The notes below the pieces were generated by a model that worked only from the letters and a program-made list of their open reading frames with translations, did not search any database and was not told the DNA's origin. Both the position numbers and the translations under genes were made by a program. Positions 49,488 to 57,163 of a DNA stretch of 64,000 nt are shown here, piece after piece; the first letter of the stretch is position 1; the number at the start of each line of letters is the position of its first letter. Origin of the DNA: Nocardioides sp. R-C-SC26 (lineage in GTDB: Bacteria > Actinomycetota > Actinomycetes > Propionibacteriales > Nocardioidaceae); NCBI RefSeq assembly GCF_021246465.1, contig NZ_JAHRHK010000005.1, positions 104,958-168,957 of the forward strand, in the 5' to 3' direction.

Positions 49488-51076
49488 CTGCTTCCTTCCT
49501 CGACCTCGGCCTGCCCGCAGACCTGACGCGCGTGCTCGCCGAGCACCAGATCCAGACCCCCACGCCGATCCAGGCCGCGACCCTTCCCGACTCGCTGGCC
49601 GGGCGCGACGTCCTCGGCCGTGGCCGTACCGGCTCGGGCAAGACCTACGCCTTCCTGCTGCCTGTCGTCGCCCGCCTGGCCGCGGGACGGCGTGCGCGGT
49701 CCGGGCGCCCGCGTGCGCTGATCCTCGCGCCGACCCGCGAGCTGGTCGGCCAGATCGGCGACTCCCTGGCGCCGCTGGCTCAGGCCGCCGGCCTCACCAC
49801 CCAGACCGTCTTCGGCGGCGTCGGCCAGAACCCCCAGGTCGTGGGCCTGCAGCGCGGCGCCGACATCGTGCTGGCCTGCCCCGGCCGGCTCGAGGACCTG
49901 ATCTCCCAGGGCCACTGCTCCCTCGACGACATCGAGGTCACCGTTCTCGACGAGGCCGACCACATGGCCGACCTCGGCTTCCTCCCGGGGGTGCGTCGCC
50001 TCCTGCAGAAGACGCCCCAGAACAGCCAGCGGCTGCTCTTCTCGGCCACGCTCGACAACGCGATCGACACGCTGGTCAAGCAGTTCCTGACCAAGCCGGT
50101 CGTGCACGAGGCCGACTCCGCGCAGTCGCCGGTCGCCGCGATGGACCACCACGTGCTCCACCTGTCCACGCGCGACCAGCGACTGCCCGTGCTCGTGGAC
50201 CTGACCCGCGCGCCCGGTCGTACGGTCGTCTTCACGCGCACCAAGCACGGCGCCAAGGCGCTCGCCCGGCAGCTCAACCGCAACGGCGTGCCGTCGGTCG
50301 ACCTGCACGGCAACCTCAGCCAGAACGCCCGCACGCGCAACCTCGAGGCCTTCCACGAGGGTCGCGCGACGACGCTCGTGGCGACCGACATCGCCGCGCG
50401 CGGCATCCACGTCGACGACGTCACGCTCGTCGTCCACGCCGACCCGCCGGTCGAGCACAAGGCCTACCTGCACCGCTCGGGCCGTACGGCGCGAGCCGGC
50501 GCCGCGGGCACCGTCGTCACGCTGATGACCGACGACCAGGCGCGCGACGTCCGTGCGCTCACCAAGGCAGCCGGGATCCGGCCGACCACGACCAAGGTGT
50601 CCGATGCCGGCCACCCGATGCTGCGCACGCTCGCCCCCGGCGAGCGGGTCAGCGTGCCGGGCGGCTACGTGCCCGAGGATGCCCCCGTCACGTCATCCAA
50701 CGGCGGCTCCGGACGGTCCTCGGCCGGTGGCGCCGGCGGTGGCCAGTCGCGCAACCGCCGTCGCGGCGGTGCGGGCCGTGGAGCCGGTGGCTCCGGTGCC
50801 GGCGCCGGTGCGCGTGGCGAGAGCGGCGCCGGTGGCCGCAAGGGAGGCCAGTCGCGTCCCCAGTCCAAGGGCGGTGCGGCGTCGACGTCGAGCTCGGGCG
50901 GCCGCTCGTCGCAATCCGCCCAGGGTGCGAAGTCCGCAGGCGGCCAGGGCGGCCAGCGTCGTCGGACCCAGGGCGGTCAGGGAGGTCAGGGCGGTCAGGG
51001 TGGACGCCGTCAGGGCACCGGGTCTACCTCCGGCGGTCGCTCGCACTCCGCGGCATCCTTCTCCGCCAAGCGCTGA
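49484..51076 (+). CDS. DEAD-box ATP-dependent RNA helicase
   Basis: Protein of 530 residues. Q motif IQTPTPIQAATLPDSLAGRD, motif I GRGRTGSGKT, Ia APTREL, II VLDEADHMADLGFL, III SATL, V TDIAARGIHVDDV, VI HRSGRTARAG. The C-terminal 140 residues are Gly/Ser/Arg/Gln-rich (GGQGGQGGQGGRR) with no fold, as in RhlE-like and cold-shock helicases, where such tails bind RNA and can phase-separate. The 5' leader of over 100 nt with a coupled small ORF suggests post-transcriptional control. Confidence 0.94.
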   Translation: MTASFLDLGLPADLTRVLAEHQIQTPTPIQAATLPDSLAGRDVLGRGRTGSGKTYAFLLPVVARLAAGRRARSGRPRALILAPTRELVGQIGDSLAPLAQAAGLTTQTVFGGVGQNPQVVGLQRGADIVLACPGRLEDLISQGHCSLDDIEVTVLDEADHMADLGFLPGVRRLLQKTPQNSQRLLFSATLDNAIDTLVKQFLTKPVVHEADSAQSPVAAMDHHVLHLSTRDQRLPVLVDLTRAPGRTVVFTRTKHGAKALARQLNRNGVPSVDLHGNLSQNARTRNLEAFHEGRATTLVATDIAARGIHVDDVTLVVHADPPVEHKAYLHRSGRTARAGAAGTVVTLMTDDQARDVRALTKAAGIRPTTTKVSDAGHPMLRTLAPGERVSVPGGYVPEDAPVTSSNGGSGRSSAGGAGGGQSRNRRRGGAGRGAGGSGAGAGARGESGAGGRKGGQSRPQSKGGAASTSSSGGRSSQSAQGAKSAGGQGGQRRRTQGGQGGQGGQGGRRQGTGSTSGGRSHSAASFSAKR

Positions 51077-51096
51077 TCCCGGCGTCCGCCTGTGGG

Positions 51097-51189
51097 GGCG
51101 GTGAGTTGTTGAGGAAACGACCGGCGCGAAACCCCGGTACGTCACCGCCGGACCGAGAGCGCCGACGCGAAACCTCTGTCAATCACCGC
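51097..51189. repeat. BIME-like cluster of three GCGGTGA repeat units
   Basis: One + unit at 51097-51126 (GGCGGTGA, 8 bases, GGAAACGACCGGCG) and two - units at 51125-51149 and 51161-51189 (GCGGTGA, 8 bases, GGTTTCGCG, YCGG). Located between the convergent helicase and MerR genes; same family as 7296-7390. Confidence 0.55.
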
Positions 51190-51232
51190 TCTCGACGGCC
51201 TATGGCCGCATGAGGGTCGTTTGTGCGTCGCC

Positions 51233-51952
51233 TCAGCGAGTGGGACGGCTCGAGTACGCCGAGCGCGCGGCGCGGTTGATCGCCTGTTCGTAGGCCGTCA
51301 CGAGCCCGCCGACGGCGAGAGGCTTGAGCCGCTCCATCACCTCGCCGAAACGCGCGGAATCGGCCGTGCCGTAGAGCGGGGCCAGGCGCGCGAAGATGAC
51401 GTCGTGCAACTCGTCGGCCATCTGCTGGCCGTGGTCGAGGTAGATCGCCCGGGCGGCCTCGGCGACGCTGCGAGGGAAGCCGAGCTCGAGCAGCTGGACG
51501 CCGATGCCGAGCTGGGTGCCGGCGACCAGGTAGCGATCCTCCCGACGTCGGACGATGCCGAGTGCGACCAACGTGGCGATGTCCTCGTCGCTGAGCTCGC
51601 GGCCGGCCCGCTGCTGCAGCTCGGCGCGGGTCATGTCCACCGGAAGGTCGGACTGCCACGGCGCGAGCATGGTGCGGGCGAGGGCGATGTCCTCCGGATC
51701 GGCGTCCTCGGGCAGGCCCGAGACGTAGCGCTCGATGGCGGCGAGGGTGAACCCGTGCGCCTGGAGCTCCTGCACGAGCTCGAGGCGGGCGACGTGGCTG
51801 GCGGTGTAGTAGCCCGAGCGTCCGCGCCGGATCGGCGGCGGTACGAGGCCGCGGGAGGTGTAGAAGCGTATGTTGCGCACGCTCAGACCGACCCGCTCGG
51901 TGAGCTGCTCCAGCGTCAGCGGCACCTCGCCCGGCTTCTCGACGTCCCTCAT
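51233..51952 (-). CDS. MerR family transcriptional regulator, divergent from fadA
   Basis: Protein of 239 residues. N-terminal MerR winged helix: LTLEQLTERVGLSVRNIRFYTSRGL, SGYYTASHVARLELVQELQAHGFTLAAIERYV. The C-terminal 150 residues form a helical effector domain without Cys metal ligands, suggesting an organic ligand such as an acyl-CoA. ATG 51952 has a strong GAGGAGG ribosome site. Divergent from fadA-fadB with a MerR-type promoter in between, so it very probably controls beta-oxidation. Confidence 0.88.
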   Translation of the reverse strand: MRDVEKPGEVPLTLEQLTERVGLSVRNIRFYTSRGLVPPPIRRGRSGYYTASHVARLELVQELQAHGFTLAAIERYVSGLPEDADPEDIALARTMLAPWQSDLPVDMTRAELQQRAGRELSDEDIATLVALGIVRRREDRYLVAGTQLGIGVQLLELGFPRSVAEAARAIYLDHGQQMADELHDVIFARLAPLYGTADSARFGEVMERLKPLAVGGLVTAYEQAINRAARSAYSSRPTR

Positions 51953-51999
51953 CTCGACCTCCTCTCCGCTGCGTGCGACGACGTCACACCGTGATCGTC

Positions 52000-52030
52000 T
52001 TGACGATTGTGACAGTATTGGTGTCACAAT
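52000..52030 (+). promoter_or_regulatory. MerR-type fadA promoter with 19-bp spacer
   Basis: TTGACG (52000-52005), 19-bp spacer, CACAAT (52025-52030). An overlong 19-bp spacer is the hallmark of promoters activated by MerR proteins, which bend the DNA to realign the two hexamers. Confidence 0.6.
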
Positions 52031-52031
52031 C
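52005..52031. promoter_or_regulatory. MerR operator between the regulator and fadA
   Basis: GATTGTGACA, 7-bp spacer, TGTCACAATC: perfect 10-bp arms. It occupies the spacer of the fadA promoter and faces the MerR gene on the other side. Confidence 0.75.
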
Positions 52032-52105
52032 GAACCGCAACCGCCGCGCCCGCGTGGCGCATCGCGGTTCCTCCACCTGTTCATCCCAGTGATTCAAGGA
52101 CGGTC

Positions 52106-53317
52106 ATGGCAGAAGCATTCGTGTACGACCACCTTCGTACGCCGCGCGGCAAGGGCAAGGCGGCCGGCTCCCTCCACGAGGTGAAGCCCGTCGATCTCGT
52201 CGTGGGCCTCCTCGACGAGATCAAGGTGCGCAACCCCGGCCTCGACCCCGAGCGCGTCGACGACGTGGTGCTCGGTGTCGTCTCGCCCGTCGGCGAGCAG
52301 GGCGGCGACATCGCCAAGACCGCCGCTCTGGCCGCGGGCTACCCCGACACGGTCGCCGGCGTGCAGCTCAATCGCTTCTGCGCCTCGGGCCTCGAGGCCG
52401 TCAACCAGGCCGCCGCGCGCATCCGCGGTGGCATGGAGGACCTGATCTTCGCCGGTGGCGTCGAGTCGATGTCGAACGTCGCGATGGGCTCCGACGGCGG
52501 CGCCTGGGCGTCCGACCCGGCCACCGCGTTCAAGGCGGGCTTCGTGCCGCAGGGCATCGGCGCCGACCTGATCGCCACCCTGGAGGGCTGGAGCCGCGAG
52601 GACGTCGACGCGTTCGCCGCCGAGTCCAACCACCGCGCCGCCAAAGCGTGGGCCAACGGCTACTTCGCCGACTCGGTCATCCCGGTCAAGGACATCAACG
52701 GTCTGACCGTGCTCGACCACGACGAGCTCATCCGCCCCGACACGAGCGTCGAGGGCTTGGCCGGTCTCAAGCCGAGTTTCGCCGGCATCGGCCGCGACGC
52801 CGGCTTCGACGACGTCGCGCTCGAGAAGTACCACTGGGTGGAGAAGATCAACCACGTCCACCACGCCGGCAACTCCTCCGGCATCGTCGACGGCGCGTCC
52901 CTGATGGCGATCGGCACCGAGGAGATCGGCACCGAGCTCGGTCTGACGCCGCGCGCGCGCATCGTCTCCATGGCGGTCTCGGGCGCCGACCCGACCATCA
53001 TGCTCACCGGCCCGGCTCCGGCGGCCCGCAAGGCGCTCGCCAAGGCCGGCCTGGAGACCAAGGACATCGACCTCTTCGAGATCAACGAGGCGTTCGCCGC
53101 CGTCGCGATGCGGTTCATGCGCGACATGGGCATCAGCGACGAGATCACCAACGTCAACGGCGGTGCGATCGCGATGGGTCACCCGCTCGGTGCGACCGGC
53201 GCGATCATCCTCGGCACCCTGATCGACGAACTCCAGCGCCGTGACCTCAAGCGCGGCCTGGCCACGCTCTGCGTCGGCGGCGGGATGGGTATCGCGACGA
53301 TCGTCGAGGTCGTCTGA
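52106..53317 (+). CDS. fadA: Acetyl-CoA C-acyltransferase (thiolase)
   Basis: Protein of 403 residues. Thiolase motifs: [18 protein letters not shown] with nucleophile Cys at about 92, the [11 protein letters not shown] block, [18 protein letters not shown] with the His and CVGGGMGIA with the second Cys. It cleaves 3-ketoacyl-CoA to acetyl-CoA and a shortened acyl-CoA, the last step of beta-oxidation. AAGGA ribosome site before ATG. First gene of the MerR-controlled pair with fadB. Confidence 0.95.
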   Translation: MAEAFVYDHLRTPRGKGKAAGSLHEVKPVDLVVGLLDEIKVRNPGLDPERVDDVVLGVVSPVGEQGGDIAKTAALAAGYPDTVAGVQLNRFCASGLEAVNQAAARIRGGMEDLIFAGGVESMSNVAMGSDGGAWASDPATAFKAGFVPQGIGADLIATLEGWSREDVDAFAAESNHRAAKAWANGYFADSVIPVKDINGLTVLDHDELIRPDTSVEGLAGLKPSFAGIGRDAGFDDVALEKYHWVEKINHVHHAGNSSGIVDGASLMAIGTEEIGTELGLTPRARIVSMAVSGADPTIMLTGPAPAARKALAKAGLETKDIDLFEINEAFAAVAMRFMRDMGISDEITNVNGGAIAMGHPLGATGAIILGTLIDELQRRDLKRGLATLCVGGGMGIATIVEVV

Positions 53318-53361
53318 GCGGCTCCGCCGCTCGGACGACTCGATCATCGTCGCGATACGAC

Positions 53362-53426
53362 GGTGGTCGAGTAAGCGACCGCGACTGAGGAACGAAGTCG
53401 CGCAGAGCGCATCGAGACCCGGTGAG
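53362..53426. repeat. GGTGGTCGAG-type interspersed palindromic repeat, copy 2
   Basis: GGTGGTCGAG, insert with GCGACCGCGACT, GAGGAACGA, complementary insert AGTCGCGC, then TCGAGACCCGGTGAG. Sits in the 164-bp fadA-fadB gap. It is probably transcribed and could fold into a hairpin that tunes fadB relative to fadA. Confidence 0.6.
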
Positions 53427-53481
53427 ACGAGCGCACGTACGCCGTCTGCCGACACCACGACTTATTCAGAACAGGACACCC

Positions 53482-55674
53482 ATGAGCACCACGACCGAGA
53501 CCGCGGTCCGCTACGACCGCGACGCCGACGGCATCGTCACCCTCACCCTCGACGACCCGAACCAGTCGGCGAACACCATGAACGCCCTCTACATCTCCTC
53601 GATGAAGGACGCCGTGGACCGCCTCTACGCCGAGGCCGATGACGTCTCCGGCGTCGTCATCGCCAGCGCGAAGAAGACCTTCTTCGCCGGCGGCGACCTC
53701 AAGGACATGGTCACCGCGACCCCCGACACCGCCGAGGACGTCTTCGCGATGGCCGAGAACGTCAAGGCCGCCCTGCGCCGCCTCGAGCTCTTCGGCAAGC
53801 CCGTCGTCGCCGCCATCAACGGCGCCGCCCTGGGCGGCGGATTCGAGATCTGCCTGGCCGCCAACCACCGCATCGCCGTCGACAGCCCCAAGGTCGTCGT
53901 CGGTCTGCCCGAGTCGCAGCTCGGCCTGCTGCCCGGTGGCGGCGGCGTGACGCGGATGGTCCGCAAGTTCGGCCTGCAGTCCGGCCTGATGGACTACCTC
54001 CTCACCGGCGCCCAGTTCAAGGCGGCCCAGGCCAAGGAGAAGGGCCTGGTCGACGAGCTCGTCGCTACCCAGGACGACCTGGTCCCCGCCGCGAAGGCGT
54101 GGATCAAGGCCAACCCCGACGCGCACCTGAACCCGTGGGACGCGCCTGGCTACAAGATGCCCGGCGGCTCGCCCAAGTCCCCCGCGCTGGCCGGGTTCCT
54201 GCCCGCCTTCCCCGCGTTGCTGCGCAAGCAGACCAAGGGTGCGCTCTACCCGGCCGCCCGCGCGATCCTGAGCGCCGCGGTCGAGGGTGCCAACCGTGAC
54301 TTCGACACCGCCTCGCGCATCGAGTCGCGCTACCTGACCAACCTGATCATCAACCAGGGCTCGAAGAACATGATCCAGGCGTTCTTCTTCGACCTCCAGG
54401 CGATCAACTCCGGTTCCCTGCGCCCGCAGGGCATCGAGCCCTTCAAGGCCACCAAGGTCGGCGTGCTCGGCGCGGGCATGATGGGTGCGGGCATCGCCTA
54501 CGTGTGCGCGAAGGCCGGCATGGACGTCGTCCTCAAGGACGTCGCGGTCGAGAACGCCGAGAAGGGCAAGGCCTACTCGGCCGGCATCCTGGACAAGGCG
54601 ATCGCCAAGGGCCGCTCGACCGAGGAGGCCAAGGCCGAGTTCCTGGGCCGCATCACCGCGACCGCCGACCCGGCCGACCTCGCCAGCTGCGACCTGGTGA
54701 TCGAGGCCGTCTTCGAGGACCCGTCGCTCAAGGCCAAGGTCTTCGCCGAGGTCGCACCGCACGTCAACCCCGACGCCCTGCTGTGCTCGAACACCTCGAC
54801 CCTGCCGATCACCGAGCTCGCCGGCGGCGTGGACCGCCCGGCCGACTTCATCGGTCTGCACTTCTTCAGCCCCGTCGACAAGATGCCGCTGGTCGAGATC
54901 ATCAAGGGCGAGCAGACCACGGACGCCGCGCTGGCCAAGGCCTACGACGTGGTGCAGCAGATCAAGAAGACCCCGATCGTGGTCAACGACAGCCGTGGCT
55001 TCTACACCTCGCGGGTCATCGGCACGATGACCTACGAGGGCCTCGCGATGCTGGGTGAGGGCGTCCACCCGGTCTCCATCGACCGTGCGACGACCCAGGC
55101 CGGCTACCCCGTCGGTGTCCTGCAGTTGTGCGATGAGCTCAACATGGAGCTCATGGCCAAGATCGAGAAGGCCACGCAGGACGCCGTCGAGCGCGACGGA
55201 GGTACGTGGGAGCGCCCGGCCGGCGCGCTCGTCGTCGACAAGATGATCGAGTTGGGCCGGAGTTCGCGCCTGGTGGGCAAGGGCTTCTTCGACTACGACG
55301 AGAGCGGCAAGCGCGCCGGTTTCTGGTCGGGGCTCGGCGAGACCTTCCCGGTGGCCGAGCAGCAGATCCCGCTGCAGGACATGAAGGACCGCCTCCTGTT
55401 CATCGAGGCGATCGAGACGGCCAAGTGCTTCGAGGAGGACGTCATCACCTCGGCCGCCGCCGCCAACATCGGCTCGATCATGGGCATCGGCTTCCCGCCG
55501 ATGACCGGTGGTGCGGCCCAGTTCATGACCGGCTACGAGGGCGTCGACGGCGAGATCGGGCTGTCGGCCTTCGTCAAGCGGGCCGACGAGCTGGCCGACG
55601 CCTACGGCGAGCGGTTCCGCCCGAACGCGTGGTTGCGCGACCTCGCGGCGTCCGGCGGCTCCTTCCCCGCCTGA
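53482..55674 (+). CDS. fadB: 3-hydroxyacyl-CoA dehydrogenase / enoyl-CoA hydratase fusion
   Basis: Protein of 730 residues. N-terminal crotonase domain (about 1-200: AKKTFFAGGDLKDMV, AAINGAALGGGFEICLAANHRI with oxyanion hole, GLPESQLGLLPGGGG), then the dehydrogenase (VGVLGAGMMGAGIAYVCAKAG NAD site; FIGLHFFSPVDKMPLVEI catalytic His; STLPITELA). It performs hydration and NAD-dependent oxidation of trans-2-enoyl-CoA. Works with the thiolase encoded upstream. AGGA site 5 nt before ATG 53482; the upstream in-frame sequence is repeat DNA. Confidence 0.95.
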   Translation: MSTTTETAVRYDRDADGIVTLTLDDPNQSANTMNALYISSMKDAVDRLYAEADDVSGVVIASAKKTFFAGGDLKDMVTATPDTAEDVFAMAENVKAALRRLELFGKPVVAAINGAALGGGFEICLAANHRIAVDSPKVVVGLPESQLGLLPGGGGVTRMVRKFGLQSGLMDYLLTGAQFKAAQAKEKGLVDELVATQDDLVPAAKAWIKANPDAHLNPWDAPGYKMPGGSPKSPALAGFLPAFPALLRKQTKGALYPAARAILSAAVEGANRDFDTASRIESRYLTNLIINQGSKNMIQAFFFDLQAINSGSLRPQGIEPFKATKVGVLGAGMMGAGIAYVCAKAGMDVVLKDVAVENAEKGKAYSAGILDKAIAKGRSTEEAKAEFLGRITATADPADLASCDLVIEAVFEDPSLKAKVFAEVAPHVNPDALLCSNTSTLPITELAGGVDRPADFIGLHFFSPVDKMPLVEIIKGEQTTDAALAKAYDVVQQIKKTPIVVNDSRGFYTSRVIGTMTYEGLAMLGEGVHPVSIDRATTQAGYPVGVLQLCDELNMELMAKIEKATQDAVERDGGTWERPAGALVVDKMIELGRSSRLVGKGFFDYDESGKRAGFWSGLGETFPVAEQQIPLQDMKDRLLFIEAIETAKCFEEDVITSAAAANIGSIMGIGFPPMTGGAAQFMTGYEGVDGEIGLSAFVKRADELADAYGERFRPNAWLRDLAASGGSFPA

Positions 55675-55692
55675 TCGATCGCACCACGAGTC

Positions 55693-55719
55693 GGCCCGTC
55701 CTCCCGGTGAGGGCGGGCC
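55693..55719 (+). terminator. Terminator of the fadAB operon
   Basis: GGCCCG-T-CCTC paired with GAGG-G-CGGGCC (11 bp with one G-U pair), CCGGT loop, 18 bp past the fadB stop. Confidence 0.7.
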
Positions 55720-55746
55720 GGCCGCGTCGTGGGGCACCATGGGTCG

Positions 55747-56067
55747 ATGGGACCAGAGCCTCGATTCCCCTGGCGCGGTGTCGCCATCTACTCCGCAGCC
55801 GTCTCGGTGGTCTTCTGGATCGGCTTCTCCTCCGTTCTCACGGCCGAGGACACCTCGATCGGCGGAGGCATCCTGCTGTTGTGGATCGCGGCAGCGGGAC
55901 TGCCCTGGTCGATCGCCCCGATGTCGGTGCTGATGAACATCGAGGGTGGGGGAGAGCCCTGGGTCCTGGCGCTCTGGGTGACCGCGCTCGCCAACGGCCT
56001 CCTCGTCGCGTGGTGGTCCCATCGGCGCGCAGGCCGACGTGCGGCCCGGCGACCGCCCGCGCTGTGA
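55747..56067 (+). CDS. Small membrane protein of unknown function
   Basis: Protein of 106 residues with about three transmembrane helices (VAIYSAAVSVVFWIGFSSVL, GGGILLLWIAAAGLPWSIA, WVLALWVTALANGLLVAWW) and a basic Arg-rich tail (RRAGRRAARR) that should face the cytoplasm. I do not recognise a family. ATG 55747 is 6 nt after CACCAT, a leaderless arrangement; GTG 55729 is possible. Confidence 0.55.
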   Translation: MGPEPRFPWRGVAIYSAAVSVVFWIGFSSVLTAEDTSIGGGILLLWIAAAGLPWSIAPMSVLMNIEGGGEPWVLALWVTALANGLLVAWWSHRRAGRRAARRPPAL

Positions 56068-56095
56068 CGTACGAGGCGGGTGAGACGGTAGCGGC

Positions 56096-56512
56096 ATGAA
56101 CTCGGTGCTGCCTCGTCCGTCCTCTCCGGTGATCCGAATCGCAGCGTGCGTGCTGACCCTCGCCGTCGCGTTGGTGGGCTGCGGCGGCACGGACGACGAT
56201 CAGGACGCCGCGGCGTCGCCCTCGGCCGAGCAGGGCGTCGACGACGTCGTGCCCGAGCTGGCGCCCGCGCAGCCGACGGAGGGTGGGACGCCGCTGGACG
56301 GCGCCCAGATCGACCAGGGGCTGGCCGACAGCCTGGTCGCGCTGATCGGCGCCGAGGAGGCGACGGTGGAGGGGCGGCGGATCGTGGCGATGATGCCGGG
56401 CGACTCGGCGGGCGCCGACGACGTCTGCGCCGTCGCGATGACGGCGGCCGGAGCGGTGGGTGCCGCGGCCGCCGTCGTGCTCCGTTACGCCGATCGCGAC
56501 GTCCGCTGCTGA
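56096..56512 (+). CDS. Small lipoprotein, family shared with the next gene
   Basis: Protein of 138 residues. Lipobox LVGC near residue 29 (VLTLAVALVGCGGTDDDQ), an acidic disordered stretch, then a C-terminal block VCAVAMTAAGAVGAAAAVVLRYADRDVRC that recurs in the next lipoprotein. Two Cys in that block may pair. A GACGGT hexamer lies 6 nt before the ATG. Not recognised as a known family. It lacks the GAG-N9-CTC box present before the other envelope genes here. Followed by a repeated hairpin terminator. Confidence 0.65.
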   Translation: MNSVLPRPSSPVIRIAACVLTLAVALVGCGGTDDDQDAAASPSAEQGVDDVVPELAPAQPTEGGTPLDGAQIDQGLADSLVALIGAEEATVEGRRIVAMMPGDSAGADDVCAVAMTAAGAVGAAAAVVLRYADRDVRC

Positions 56513-56533
56513 GCCCGACCTGCGGCCGGTCGC

Positions 56534-56565
56534 GTTGACCCGTCTTCAGATAAAGACGGGTCAAC
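56534..56565 (+). terminator. 32-bp hairpin terminator, copy 2 of an exact repeat
   Basis: Arms GTTGACCCGTCTT and AAGACGGGTCAAC, loop CAGATA, 22 bp past the lipoprotein stop. Identical to the reverse complement of 27440-27471, so both copies have the same orientation relative to the gene they follow. Confidence 0.8.
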
Positions 56566-56612
56566 ACCACCGGGTCGCTGCCGGCCGGTCCGGTGACGGT
56601 GCGCTGACGGGT

Positions 56613-56627
56613 GAGTAGGAACTGCTC
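56613..56627. promoter_or_regulatory. LAL-type operator B
   Basis: GAGTAGGAACTGCTC, centre 56620; the arms extend to GTGAG and CTCAC. The -10 CACGCT of the lipoprotein gene starts at 56652, 32 bp away, and the transcript would begin at ATG 56664, placing the site near -44, the class II activator position. Confidence 0.65.
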
Positions 56628-56663
56628 ACGACGGCGATCATCCGTTCTCGCCACGCTGCGGGC

Positions 56664-57125
56664 ATGACTCCATCGCTCTCCACCACCCACGGCGCCCGCG
56701 TCCGACATCTCGCCGCGGTCTCTGCCGTCCTTGCCGCGCTCGCCCTCACCGGATGTGGCAAGGACGACTCCGCGCCGAAGCCGGCACGCGTCAGTGATGT
56801 CGCCGACGGAGGTGTCGTGAGCCCTGACGGCGATGGCGAGGTCATCGACGAGCTGGGCCAGGCGCTCGGCGACGAGTCCGGCGTCGACGAGGCCATCGAC
56901 GCTCTGGGCGACGACGGTCTCAACGACGTCCTCGGGCAGGCCGCGACGGGATCGATCGGAGCGGAGGATTATGTGCTCGAGGACGGTCGACTCGTCTTCG
57001 TCTTCGAGGAGGAGGCCGCGGAGAAGCCCAGCGCGTGCCTGATCGCGACGACGGCGGCGGACGGCGTCGGCGCCACGGCGACCATCGTCATGCGGTTCGC
57101 CGACGGCGACGTGGTCTGTCCCTGA
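56664..57125 (+). CDS. Small lipoprotein under a LAL-type operator
   Basis: Protein of 153 residues. Lipobox LTGC (VLAALALTGCGKDD) around residue 31, an acidic middle region (DGDGEVIDELGQALGDESG), and a C-terminal block ACLIATTAADGVGATATIVMRFADGDVVCP paralogous to that of the preceding lipoprotein. Leaderless: CACGCT plus 6 nt before ATG 56664. The palindrome at 56613-56627 makes it a probable target of the LAL regulator encoded convergently. Function unknown; a small cell-envelope protein. Confidence 0.7.
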   Translation: MTPSLSTTHGARVRHLAAVSAVLAALALTGCGKDDSAPKPARVSDVADGGVVSPDGDGEVIDELGQALGDESGVDEAIDALGDDGLNDVLGQAATGSIGAEDYVLEDGRLVFVFEEEAAEKPSACLIATTAADGVGATATIVMRFADGDVVCP

Positions 57126-57163
57126 GCCACGGCCCCCGACGACGAGTGCAGGGGCATCGGATC

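Noticed and set aside
56652..56657. Treating the weak hexamers CACGCT, GACCCT and GATGCT as chance matches
   Set aside because: They deviate at the first base from TANNNT, but their constant 32-bp distance to the GAG boxes and, for the two leaderless genes, their 6-nt distance to the start argue that they are genuine activator-dependent -10 elements; kept as predictions.
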